DNA from: Paenibacillus psychroresistens
Lineage (GTDB): Bacteria; Bacillota; Bacilli; Paenibacillales; NBRC-103111
Direction: 5' to 3'
DNA: 64,000 nt
Assembly (NCBI RefSeq): GCF_009728935.1
Contig: NZ_CP034235.1
Coordinates: 3,324,001 to 3,388,000 of the forward strand
The notes below the pieces were generated by a model. It was not told the origin of the DNA and searched no databases. It saw only the letters and a program-made list of their open reading frames with translations. This document shows, piece after piece, positions 41,732 to 51,000 of this stretch. Each line of letters starts with the position of its first letter. The stretch's first letter is position 1. The position numbers and the translations under genes are program-made.

Positions 41732-42829
41732 ATGGCAGTGAGAATGGAGAAAAGGAACTACAGCATCACAGGTCCAGAGAATCAAAAGGCGCAGGATCTA
41801 GGATTGGCTACGGCCGACTGGTACGCTACACCAATCCCTCGTGCGAGAATGAAAGAATTGATGAAACGTCGGAATGGTCCAGCCATCCGCGATACGATCA
41901 TCTGGTTTGGAGCACTCGCTTTATTCGGATATTTGGCTTATTTATCCTGGGGAAGCTGGTGGTCGATTCCTGCATTTCTTGCATATGGCATTCTCTATAC
42001 ATCTCCAGGTGATTCGAGATGGCACGAATGCGGACACGGCACAGCGTTCAAAACCCCTTGGATGAACGAGGTTATTTATCAAATAGCTTCGTTTTTTGTG
42101 CTTCGTTCGGCGACACCTTGGCGCTGGAGCCATACCCGTCATCATACAGATACCATTATTGTCGGCAGAGATCCGGAAATTGCAGCAGAGCGGCCGCCCA
42201 TCTATCGTATTCTGTTAATGCAAATTTTTCACTTATATGGTGGACCAGTTGAGATCAAGCGCTTTATTCTCCATGTATTTGGCAAGCTGGATACCCCTGA
42301 GAAGGAGTATATTCCAGCTTCGCAGCAGCGAAAGACATTCTGGGAATCTCGCATTTATATGCTTATTATCTTAGGTACAATTACCGCATGCATCCTTACT
42401 GGCAGCCTATTACCTGCTATGTTTATCGTGCTTCCTTCCTTTTATGGAAATGTATTAGCCCTTTTGTTTGGCGTATCGCAGCATCTAGGTCTTTATGAAG
42501 ACGTTCTGGATCACCGGCTGAACTCCCGTACAATGTATTTAAATCCTGTGTTTCGCTTCCTTTATTGGAACATGAACTACCATGTCGAACATCACATGTT
42601 TCCGATGGTCCCGTACCATGCGCTTCCCAAGCTGCATAAAGAAATGTTATATGATATTCCGACTCCACGATCAAGTCTATTTGCAGCCTTAAAAGAAGTG
42701 ATAAACGCGTTGATTAAACAAAAGCATAATCCAGCATTTGTGGTTGAGAAGCCATTGCCACCGACAGCTAATCCTTATCTATACGGACCTTATTATCCAG
42801 ACAAAGATCAGAGGAGTGAGCAGATATGA
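41732..42829 (+). CDS. MocD-like membrane diiron oxygenase (fatty-acid-desaturase family)
   Basis: 365 residues. Three His boxes of the membrane desaturase/hydroxylase family are present: HECGHGT (~95), HTRHHTD (~136) and HVEHH (~288), with hydrophobic segments between. The immediate partner is a Rieske-type ferredoxin, the arrangement known from MocD/MocE of rhizopine catabolism, where the pair takes part in oxidative O-demethylation of 3-O-methyl-scyllo-inosamine. With mutarotase and lactonase genes following, a methylated sugar or cyclitol is the likely substrate rather than a fatty acid. GGAGGCAG precedes ATG 41732. It overlaps the ferredoxin gene by four bases. Confidence 0.85.
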   Translation: MAVRMEKRNYSITGPENQKAQDLGLATADWYATPIPRARMKELMKRRNGPAIRDTIIWFGALALFGYLAYLSWGSWWSIPAFLAYGILYTSPGDSRWHECGHGTAFKTPWMNEVIYQIASFFVLRSATPWRWSHTRHHTDTIIVGRDPEIAAERPPIYRILLMQIFHLYGGPVEIKRFILHVFGKLDTPEKEYIPASQQRKTFWESRIYMLIILGTITACILTGSLLPAMFIVLPSFYGNVLALLFGVSQHLGLYEDVLDHRLNSRTMYLNPVFRFLYWNMNYHVEHHMFPMVPYHALPKLHKEMLYDIPTPRSSLFAALKEVINALIKQKHNPAFVVEKPLPPTANPYLYGPYYPDKDQRSEQI

Positions 42830-43146
42830 GCACAGAAAATTGGATTGAAGCCTGCACGTCAGAGGATGTAGAGGTGGAGGATGTCATTCGCTTCGACCAC
42901 GGTGATCGAACCTTTGCGATTTATCGTACTGAGAAAGGCGACTATTATGCTTCTGATGGTTATTGCACCCATGAACGATTTCATTTATCAAAAGGCCTCG
43001 TCATCGGCAATATAATTGAATGTCCCAAGCATAACGGAAGATTTGATATCCCCACAGGCAAAGCTAAGAAAGTGCCGGTCTGCATTGATTTACGGACTTA
43101 TCCAGTCAAACTGGAAGGCGGGAAAGTATTCATTAATGTGGAATAA
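42826..43146 (+). CDS. Rieske [2Fe-2S] ferredoxin, MocE-like
   Basis: 106 residues. Rieske cluster ligands are in CTHERFHLSKGLV (C-x-H) and CPKHNGRFD (C-x-x-H). As a small soluble protein it would pass electrons to the diiron oxygenase. Start ATGA overlaps the oxygenase stop. A dedicated reductase (MocF-type) is not encoded in the operon, so a general reductase must serve. Confidence 0.88.
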   Translation: MSTENWIEACTSEDVEVEDVIRFDHGDRTFAIYRTEKGDYYASDGYCTHERFHLSKGLVIGNIIECPKHNGRFDIPTGKAKKVPVCIDLRTYPVKLEGGKVFINVE

Positions 43147-43189
43147 AGCATTATTTTGTTTAACAAATTAATGGGAGGGTTGTTTGAGG

Positions 43190-44167
43190 ATGAGTCGTTA
43201 TAAAGCCGAGCTCGTAGTGAAAGAAGGATTTAACACAATAGAATTAAGTGATGCAGGGTTAGAGGCAACTGCTATTATTGTACCTGAGGTCGGAAATAAT
43301 CTTGTTCATTTCACAATCAATGGAATTCATGTCATTATGCCACCAGAGAGTTTACATGAACTAGTAGACGGATCAAACGGTTACTTCAAATATGGAACGC
43401 CGATACTTTTCCCTCCTAATCGAGTGAAAAACGGCAGCTTTTCCTATAAGGGACAAAGCTATCAGCTGCCTTTGAATGAGCCGCCAAGTCATCATTTGCA
43501 TGGTGAAATTAGCTGTAGACCTTGGGAGGTCATGGAATTCGGAGCATCGGATGAGCAGGGAGCATTCGTTACTAGTCGGTTCCAGTTTGCTGCTCACAGT
43601 GAAATTATCGCCTATTTTCCACATATGCTTACGTTTATTATCACTTATAGGCTTTATGAAGGGAGTCTGATCTGTAGTGGATCCATTTATAACGAAGGGA
43701 GTGAAGAATCACCCTTTGCATTTGGACTTCATCCTTACTTCTATGTACCCTTCGATACCAACGATGAGATTGTGCTCCAAATACCAGCTGCTGCAGAGTG
43801 GCCTATCACTAATCAATCTTTTGTGCTTGGTGAGCCAACAATTACGACATTCAGCGAAAGCTTAAATGAAGGCATAGCTATCTCGGATTATGCTAAGCTT
43901 GGATGTTCACTCGTTAATCTGCAGGACGAAGATCGTACCTGTTATATAGAAATGAGAAATCGTAATTATAAGATTGCTTATCAAATAGACCCGATATTCC
44001 CGTTTATCCTTATGTTTCGACCTGATTGGGCTTCGGCTTTTTCACTGGAGCCTTACACCTACTTGACGGATGGATTCAATCTTCCTTACGATCATAGTGT
44101 GACAGGGGTTAAAGGCATCCTGCCAGGAGAAGTGATTTATTTTACGAATCGTTTATGGATTGAATAA
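43190..44167 (+). CDS. Aldose 1-epimerase (mutarotase) family protein
   Basis: 325 residues from ATG 43190, ten bases after GGGAGGG (TTG 43184 is too close to it). Galactose-mutarotase beta-sandwich with PPSHHLHGEISCRPWEV (catalytic His region), FGLHPYFYVPF and the C-terminal SAFSLEPYTYLTDGFNLP containing the acid Glu. It would interconvert anomers of the sugar handled by the operon. Confidence 0.88.
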   Translation: MSRYKAELVVKEGFNTIELSDAGLEATAIIVPEVGNNLVHFTINGIHVIMPPESLHELVDGSNGYFKYGTPILFPPNRVKNGSFSYKGQSYQLPLNEPPSHHLHGEISCRPWEVMEFGASDEQGAFVTSRFQFAAHSEIIAYFPHMLTFIITYRLYEGSLICSGSIYNEGSEESPFAFGLHPYFYVPFDTNDEIVLQIPAAAEWPITNQSFVLGEPTITTFSESLNEGIAISDYAKLGCSLVNLQDEDRTCYIEMRNRNYKIAYQIDPIFPFILMFRPDWASAFSLEPYTYLTDGFNLPYDHSVTGVKGILPGEVIYFTNRLWIE

Positions 44168-44199
44168 TATATGCAATTACGGAGAGATGAGGAATAAAT

Positions 44200-45027
44200 A
44201 TGAGAATCGATGCCCATCAGCATTATTGGCAGCTTAGCCGCGGCGATTATGGATGGCTTACGCCAGAAGCAGGTGATCTGCACCAAGATTATTTGCCTAA
44301 ACAATTAGCTCCATTGCTGCAGCAGCACAATATAGATAAATCGATTGTGGTTCAAGCTGCATCAACGATTGCTGAAACGGAGTTTCTTCTTGAGCTATGC
44401 CAACAGGAGATTAATTTGGCCGGTGTTGTCGGATGGCTGGATTTAGAAAGCGAGAATTTCGCTGAGCAGCTTAGACGTCTTATGCATAATCCCTACTTTA
44501 TTGGTGTGAGGCCTAGCTTTAGAAAGAATGAGCGGGGAGAGTTTATTCTAAACCAGAGGATTATAGATTCGCTGGAGCTATTGGCTGAGCGGAATATTCC
44601 TATAGATCTTCTAATTGAATCGCAGCAATTGGTGCAAATAACCGATATTATTAAATCAATTCCACAGCTGCGAGCGGTGCTTAACCATTTAGGAAATCCT
44701 GCCATGGGTGATAATAAATCAGACGTTTGGTGGAATGATCTCGAAGGGATTTCGAAGCTTGAGAATGTATATTGCAAGCTATCTGGAATGGTAACACGTA
44801 TCATTGGAGAGCAGGATCCTGCTGCCAGCTTACAGCCCTACGTCCAGCACGTGTTGAATTGCTTCGGCACGGAACGAGTAATGTATGGTAGTGACTGGCC
44901 TGTATGTCTGCTAGCTTGCAGCTATGAAGAAACTATAAATGTACTCTATAAAACACTTCCCAATCTCAGCGAAAAACAGCTTAATCAAATTTTTGGCTTA
45001 AATGCGGAGCGCTTTTATAGGTTATAA
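44200..45027 (+). CDS. Amidohydrolase-family lactonase (L-fuconolactonase-like)
   Basis: 275 residues of the COG3618 metal-dependent hydrolase group. HxH at the start (RIDAHQHYWQL), GVRPSFRKN, LNHLGNPAMG, KLSGMVTRI and the metal-ligand Asp in MYGSDWPVC. Known relatives open sugar lactones such as L-fucono- or L-rhamnonolactone, which follow sugar dehydrogenases in oxidative pathways. GGAGAGATGAGG precedes the ATG. Last gene of the operon; the expected dehydrogenase is not present here. Confidence 0.87.
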   Translation: MRIDAHQHYWQLSRGDYGWLTPEAGDLHQDYLPKQLAPLLQQHNIDKSIVVQAASTIAETEFLLELCQQEINLAGVVGWLDLESENFAEQLRRLMHNPYFIGVRPSFRKNERGEFILNQRIIDSLELLAERNIPIDLLIESQQLVQITDIIKSIPQLRAVLNHLGNPAMGDNKSDVWWNDLEGISKLENVYCKLSGMVTRIIGEQDPAASLQPYVQHVLNCFGTERVMYGSDWPVCLLACSYEETINVLYKTLPNLSEKQLNQIFGLNAERFYRL

Positions 45028-45116
45028 CTAGTTTAATATTACTTCTTAGAATGTTTTACACTTAATCGGGGAAAATAAAGGGGACTTAGCATTACATTGG
45101 TAGGTGGTGTAGTTCA

Positions 45117-45590
45117 TTGGTTCTTACAGTATTTATAAGTTTATCTTTATTACTCGCGCTAATTGCCGGATTCGCTGTGAGAACCCTTCACTTTTTAGAA
45201 GTTATATTTACGTTTTCGATCAGCATTTTTTTGCACCTGTTCTACTTCACCATTGCTTCAATCAACTACAACGTTTTTTCCGCCTCAACACAATTGGGGT
45301 TATTTTGCTGTTTTATAATCTGGGGGTTTGTTACGGTACCTTCTGTTGTTTTTATCACAAGGGGCATTGGCTTATGGCAAGGTAGTTACAGGTGGAAACT
45401 GCTTGTTTGGCTAGGTAGTACGGCTTTGCAACTGGGAATGGAAGGATTGGCAGTGAAAGGGAAAGTAATTATATATCACAATTGGTCTATTTCTTCATCG
45501 TTTTCAGTGTGGATTGTGTTTTTAGCTGTATTGCTTTTTCTTGTGTATTTATATCGTAATCAACTCCGCAAGGAGGTGAGGATTCCGTGA
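45117..45590 (+). CDS. Membrane protein of unknown function
   Basis: 157 residues, TTG start after AGGTGGTG. Four hydrophobic segments (VFISLSLLLALIAGFAV, VIFTFSISIFLHLFYFTI, LFCCFIIWGFVTVPSVVFI, FSVWIVFLAVLLFLVYLY) and a basic tail. No family recognised. It overlaps the next membrane protein gene by four bases (GTGA), so the two probably form a complex or share a function. Confidence 0.7.
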   Translation: MVLTVFISLSLLLALIAGFAVRTLHFLEVIFTFSISIFLHLFYFTIASINYNVFSASTQLGLFCCFIIWGFVTVPSVVFITRGIGLWQGSYRWKLLVWLGSTALQLGMEGLAVKGKVIIYHNWSISSSFSVWIVFLAVLLFLVYLYRNQLRKEVRIP

Positions 45591-46087
45591 TATTGTATCT
45601 GCCTGAACGATTCGATACTAATGAATGGTATATCATCATAATCTGGCTTGTGGTGATTAGTTGTATTTGGATGCTGCCAAGGAGATTTCCGCCAACGATT
45701 GGATTGCTTTATGCTCTCATCCCCCTCATATTGGCAAAATTGTTCGATACGATCTTGATATTTCCTCCTTTCGAGCAATATTATATGAATGATATTAAGG
45801 GAGTGGAATTATTCGACCTGCTGTTATACTTCACTTACCCATGCATCGGATATTTGTCCTTATATGCGTATGATCGGTTTCATCCCAAATCAGTCGGAAC
45901 CGTTGCGATACTTATCCTTACGTCACTGTTCGCCGTATTTTTCGAATGGGTATCTGCAAAAGCAGGCTTGTATCATTATACCGGCTGGAAAGTTTACTAC
46001 TCGCTTCCTATATATTTTTTCATGCAAAGTTTGTATGTCATCATGTACGAGTGCATAAAAAGAGAGTACACTCGTACCAAACTATAG
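45587..46087 (+). CDS. CBO0543-like membrane protein
   Basis: 166 residues, GTG start after AAGGAGGTGAGG, about five hydrophobic segments. PPFEQYYMNDIKGVELFDLLLYFTYPCIGYLSLYAYDRF and FAVFFEWVSAKAGLYHYTGWKVYYSLPIYF resemble CBO0543-type proteins of spore-formers, whose role is unknown. The family assignment is from memory of the pattern and therefore tentative. Confidence 0.6.
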   Translation: MILYLPERFDTNEWYIIIIWLVVISCIWMLPRRFPPTIGLLYALIPLILAKLFDTILIFPPFEQYYMNDIKGVELFDLLLYFTYPCIGYLSLYAYDRFHPKSVGTVAILILTSLFAVFFEWVSAKAGLYHYTGWKVYYSLPIYFFMQSLYVIMYECIKREYTRTKL

Positions 46088-46280
46088 TCTTGGAGAACAT
46101 TGTCAGATTAATTCAATATTTATGATTGTAAAGGCTTCCAATAAATTTGAATACAATCCATCTCAACCTCACCGGAATGTGCGATATATTGGAGGGTATT
46201 AACACCTTCGTTTAATGAAACGAGCAGGAGGCCCAAAGAAGCTGAACATAGTTATTATTCGGTAAAAGGCAAATTTCTAT
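46088..46280. other. Intergenic stretch before the MarR promoter
   Basis: No supportable frame, repeat or terminator seen. Confidence 0.4.
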
Positions 46281-46326
46281 TTGACAAATCAGAGAAAATA
46301 TTTTAGTATACATGCTATAGCATGCA
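46281..46326 (+). promoter_or_regulatory. Promoter and operator of the MarR-family gene
   Basis: TTGACA (46281-46286), 17 bases, TAGTAT (46304-46309), then the perfect palindrome CATGCTATAGCATG (46311-46324) just downstream. The same core recurs at 46870 before the DoxX-like gene. Confidence 0.78.
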
Positions 46327-46356
46327 ATATAATTCTTATAGAGAAGAGGAGCTTAT

Positions 46357-46797
46357 ATAAACAAAAATAATCTGGAATTATATAATTTCACTGGTTTCCT
46401 TGTTCATCGTACAGATGTGAAAATGACTAATTTTTTCACGAAAAAGCTTAAACAATATGAAGTAACTCCTGAACAATGGGGTATTATCAGTGTTCTTGAT
46501 GAGGAAAGAGCAACGAGCCAGAAAGAGCTTGCTGAAGCCATTGACAGAGATCAAACTACTGTTGTAAGGATGATCTACTCACTTGAAAAAAAAGGAATAG
46601 TGAAAAGAATTCAGAATGATTCTGACAGACGTTCCCATAACTTGTTCCTTAGCGATAAAGGGATGGGTCTCAAAACAAAACTTTTGCCGGTTGTAATGGC
46701 AGCTCATGATCATGTTACCAAAAATTTGAGTAAGGATGAACTTCTAGAGCTGCATGTGCTCCTTGGCAAACTGTATTCAAACGTAAAAGATGAGTAA
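46357..46797 (+). CDS. MarR-family transcriptional regulator, probable ATA start
   Basis: About 146 residues. Winged helix with QWGIISVLDEERATSQKELAEAIDRDQTTVVRMIYSLEKKGIVKRIQNDSDRRSHNLFLSDKG, typical of MarR. The first usual start (GTG 46417) has no ribosome binding site and would cut off helix 1. Twenty codons upstream, ATA 46357 is placed six bases after AGAGGAG, and the codons between (NNLELYNFTGFLVHRTDVKM) look like the normal MarR N-terminus. So the gene probably starts at ATA, or its ATG has mutated. It likely represses itself and the DoxX-like gene through the shared palindrome. Confidence 0.82.
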   Translation: MNKNNLELYNFTGFLVHRTDVKMTNFFTKKLKQYEVTPEQWGIISVLDEERATSQKELAEAIDRDQTTVVRMIYSLEKKGIVKRIQNDSDRRSHNLFLSDKGMGLKTKLLPVVMAAHDHVTKNLSKDELLELHVLLGKLYSNVKDE

Positions 46798-46866
46798 ATG
46801 AGACTACATTAGCACTCATAAATGGAGCCAAATTTAAATATCTATTTGCGATCAAAACCTCCTATT

Positions 46867-46884
46867 TATATGCTATAGCATGTA
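46867..46884 (+). promoter_or_regulatory. MarR operator before the DoxX-like gene
   Basis: TATATGCTATAGCATGTA with perfect core ATGCTATAGCAT (46870-46881), the same as in the MarR gene promoter. Confidence 0.72.
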
Positions 46885-46925
46885 AAAACCGAATTTACAA
46901 AACTAGAAAGAGAGTGATTACGATT

Positions 46926-47261
46926 ATGTTAATTATTATTTTAAAAGTTATAGTCGGCATTTTTTTCATGATTACAGGAACGAGAATAATCACTGGAAAA
47001 ATGGCAAAGGAGTTCAGCCGATTTGGCCTTCCATCCGTATTCAATTTCTTAACTGGATTTATTGAAATTTTATGCTCTTTTGGAATGATATTGGGAATAT
47101 GGTTTCCTATCGCAGCCATGTTATCCGGATTTCTCTTAGGAGCGACGATGCTGGCTGCAGCCTTTATTCTGCTTGTGGTCGCACGTGATCCGTTTAAAAA
47201 AGCAATACCATCTATAATACTATGTCTGCTGTCTTTAACGATTGCCACTTTATCATTTTGA
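46926..47261 (+). CDS. DoxX-like small membrane protein
   Basis: 111 residues from ATG 46926 behind AGAGAGTGA. Four hydrophobic segments, with the first (LIIILKVIVGIFFMITGTRIITGKMAKEFSRFGLP) matching the DoxX/DoxX-like family. These proteins are often controlled by MarR or HxlR regulators and linked to thiol or quinone stress, fitting the operator before it. Confidence 0.78.
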   Translation: MLIIILKVIVGIFFMITGTRIITGKMAKEFSRFGLPSVFNFLTGFIEILCSFGMILGIWFPIAAMLSGFLLGATMLAAAFILLVVARDPFKKAIPSIILCLLSLTIATLSF

Positions 47262-47510
47262 TTTCTGATTCGAAAGTCGAACCTTGGCTTCTTCCAGCCA
47301 TATAAAGACATTATAAAGACTTTTCTTATAAATAAGTACGAAGAAAATACACACTATCGAACATATTACACAAGTGAAGTGCACTATTTCGAAAATCGTA
47401 TTCTATTCAATTCTGCTTGAACATGACATGATCAGAGAAAGGAGGCAATAATTGGTAAAGGTAAACAGATTTCGTGAATAAGCTTGAATTCTATTAAGTG
47501 GATCATCCTT
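47262..47510. other. Intergenic stretch with an isolated ribosome binding site
   Basis: AAAGGAGG at 47438-47445 is followed by TTG 47452 and a nine-codon frame (MVKVNRFRE, stop 47479-47481). It could be a leader peptide or the stump of a deleted gene. Nothing else recognised. Confidence 0.35.
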
Positions 47511-47915
47511 CTAAGTTGATTTAGCCATTTTTTCAAGCATTCCCAACACTATTTTTCGTTCAATTATGGGAAGATTTGTAAGATTAAGTAGAATAGCAAT
47601 AATTTTTTCTTTCTCATCATTGGAAAATATATATTGATTATTAAAATGAAGGTCGGCTGAACGAATTATGCTAATGATTTGTGCTTGAAGATCCTCTGTA
47701 TTGTTTTCCTCATCGGAATAACCAATTAGATAATCGACAGAAACATTGAAGAACTGAGCTATTTGTTTAAGACGAGCTTCTCTCGGAAGGGATCTTGCGC
47801 CAGATTCATAACCTGCAATTGTTGTGCGGGGGATATCCAGTTTTTTGGATAGCTCTTCCTGTGAAAGCTTTTTTCCTAAACGAAGTTCCTTTAATTTTGT
47901 TGAAAATATTCTCAT
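47511..47915 (-). CDS. XRE-family transcriptional regulator
   Basis: 134 residues. Residues 1-65 are a lambda-repressor-like helix-turn-helix (LKELRLGKKLSQEELSKKLDIPRTTIAGYESGARSLPREARLKQIAQFFNVSVDYLIGYSDEEN), as in SinR/Xre proteins. The C-terminal part is helical and may dimerise. AGAGGTG precedes ATG 47915. It is divergent from the biosynthetic cluster at 48036, with 120 bases between, so it may control that cluster. Confidence 0.88.
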   Translation of the reverse strand: MRIFSTKLKELRLGKKLSQEELSKKLDIPRTTIAGYESGARSLPREARLKQIAQFFNVSVDYLIGYSDEENNTEDLQAQIISIIRSADLHFNNQYIFSNDEKEKIIAILLNLTNLPIIERKIVLGMLEKMAKST

Positions 47916-48035
47916 TTGTTACACCTCTAGTTTTGAGATACATCATAAATCATCAACTACAAGAATATCAGAAAGAATTTGAAAATGCGAATAAAAATCA
48001 TAGGATTCGATGAAAATTCGTGGGGGTTTTAAGGA

Positions 48036-51000
48036 ATGGGGAACAGATTGAATAGGATTGTATTACTGGGGATGTTGATTGCATTTCATGTTTTATTAAA
48101 TACAACTCCCGCTAGAGCGGCAGAAAGTTTAACGAATCAAGAAACACCAAGCAAGAGCAACGAAGAGCGGAAGGGGGAAATTGACAGGTACATCCAGAAT
48201 CAATTGCAAAGAAATCAGATTCCAGGACTTGCCGTTGCTCTGGTTATGGATGGAGCGATTAGTTACACAAAGGGTTATGGATTTTCTGACAAAGCGACCC
48301 AGAGTAAGGTTACTTCGAAGACCTTATTTGAATTGGGTTCTGTGAGCAAAGCCTATACGGCACTTGCAGTTCTTAAACTTCAAGAAGAAGGGAAAATAAA
48401 GCTTGATGATCCCATTACCCAATACATTCCTTCGTTTCATCCAACTTACAATAACAAACGAGCTACAATAACGATCGATCAATTACTCCATCATACGAGT
48501 GGGATTCCGTTTACTACGATCGGTGACTTTTACCCTTCTTCCACAGACAATGCTTTAGAGAATACGGTGGATATCTGGTCTGAAATGTCACTGGAATCTA
48601 CGCCTGGCAGTATATATGAGTACTCAACCACGAATTACACAGTTCTTGGCTTAATGATTCAGTATGTTTCTGGTGTGACATATGAGCAGTACATCCAAGA
48701 TCACATATTAATGCCGCTCGGATTAAAAAATACATATGTCGGTAAAGAAAATGCGATGCAAGCACTTATGGCAACAGGATATAAATTGGGATTTCTTAAA
48801 CCACATAAATTTGATGCTCCTGTATTCCGTGCAAACTCTCCAGGAGGTTATATCATCTCCAGTGCAGATGATATGGTTATTTGGATGGAATATCAGCTTG
48901 GAATTCTGGCTTCCAAAGCCATTAAAACAGAATTATTTACGGAAACCCATCAAAATGGTTCACCTGTAGCACCTTTTTATGCTCTTGGTTGGTACAAAGA
49001 TACGATGCGCAATGAGGTTTTCCATGGTGGGGCTAATCCGGCATTTTCCTCCTTCGTCTTGCTGCGGCCCAATGAAAAAACAGGAATAGCGGTTATGGCC
49101 AATGTAAGCTCCGAATATACCGAGGTGATAGCACGTGGCTTGGATTCCATACTCAACTCGAAAGAGCCGGTTAATGAACCTCTTGCTGTTAACCCATTAC
49201 TAGCCGCTATTAAACAGCTGGATGTCTTTTCATATGCTCTAATTGCTGTTGAGATAGGTTTGAGCATTTTCATAGTTATTCTGGTCGTATTAGCCATTCG
49301 ACAAATTAATTTTAAAAAAAGAGCGCTTATCCCTATTGTACGAAGACTGTTGATACTCTCGGTTTTTGCCGTTTTATGTATAGGATTAATACTTGCTGTT
49401 TATTACATTTATCAAAAAGCTACAGTTATGGACTTACCCATAAGTTTCGTGCTTATTTGGGGTCCGACAAGCTTTCCAATGGCGCTTTATTCAAGTCTTC
49501 TCTTCTTAATTCTTATGTTTAGCTATGTAATATTGACCTTCCTATATCCCAAATTAAACGACAAGCAATATTTTTCATTGATCTCTTTGAGTGTTCTTGG
49601 AGGTTTTGGTAATGCAGCCATTATTTTTTGTCTGATCCAAGCTTTGAATAGCAAAGAGATCTTCAGGAAAGACCTGATGCTTTATTTTTTCTTAAGTATG
49701 GTCGTATATGTCATTTGTCAAAGATTCGGCCGAAATAAACTGATTAAGATCACGAACCATGCTGTTTATGAGCGGAGAAAGCAGATCATTCATACAATTG
49801 CAGACGCATCTTTCGAAAAATTAGAGAAAATTGAGAAGGGCAAAATTCATACGGTACTAAATAATGATACCGAAGTCATCAGTAACTTTGCAGGAATGTT
49901 TATTGGTGTAACGGTTAATATGGTTACCCTGATATTTTGTTTTGTTTACTTGGGATTGGTCAGCTTAAGCGGATTGCTATTGTCGATTGTTGCCATTTTT
50001 ACTGCTGGTGGTCTTTATTTCTACGTTGGGAAAGAAGCCCGAAAGTTTATGGAGAAGAATAGGGATGTACAAGACACTTTTTTTAAATTTATCGGCGATT
50101 TAATTTATGGGATTAAGGAGCTGCAGCTTAACAGGAAAAAACGAGCTCATTTTACCGAAGATATGACTGGCAGTGTCAGGGAATATAGGGATACGAATGT
50201 AGCCGGCCAATCCAAATTTACTAGTGTAATCATAATCGGTGAATTATTGTTTGTAATGGTTTTGGGAACCGTAGTATTCCTGTTTCCCCTTCTGTTTAAA
50301 GAAATTAGCAAAGCGCATTTAATGGAATATGCATTTGTCTTTCTCTACATGACTGGGCCTGTCAATGGAGTATTGAATGCGATTCCTGCCGTAATTCAGT
50401 ATCGAATCAGTTGGAAACGTATGAACCTTATTTTGCAAGAAATTGAGAATTTCTCGACAGATATACCAGCGGAGATAGTACAGTTTGGGCGAAGCTTAGC
50501 TCTGAGATTGGAAAAGGTAGAGTATCATTACGAAATGGAAGGAGAATCTTCCTTTGCACTCGGGCCTATTTCCTTCGAATGCCACTCAGGAGAGATTGTT
50601 TTTATTACTGGTGGAAATGGCAGCGGCAAATCTACCTTAGCTAAGCTGCTCACAGGTTTATATACACCTCAGAGTGGAAAAGTCACCATTAACGGAATAG
50701 ATGTGCGTCCTGCCCAGCTCAGCCAGTTATACTCTGCCATTTTCAATGATTTTTATTTATTTAAAAAATTGTACGGTTTTCAAGAAAAAGATTATCAAGA
50801 GATTGCGGATGAATTATTGCGGGTTTTGGATTTGGATGGAAAGATCTCTATCGAGAATGCAGAATTCAGTACCTTGAATTTATCGACGGGGCAAAGAAAG
50901 CGATTGGCTTTATTGATCAGCAGACTTGAGAATAAACCTCTGCTTTTGTTTGACGAATGGGCCGCAGATCAGGATCCGGAGTATCGCAGGTTCTTCTACG

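Noticed and set aside
41732-42829. Lipid desaturase role for the three-His-box protein
   Set aside because: The overlap with a Rieske ferredoxin and the sugar-type LacI, mutarotase and lactonase neighbours argue for a MocD-like oxygenase.
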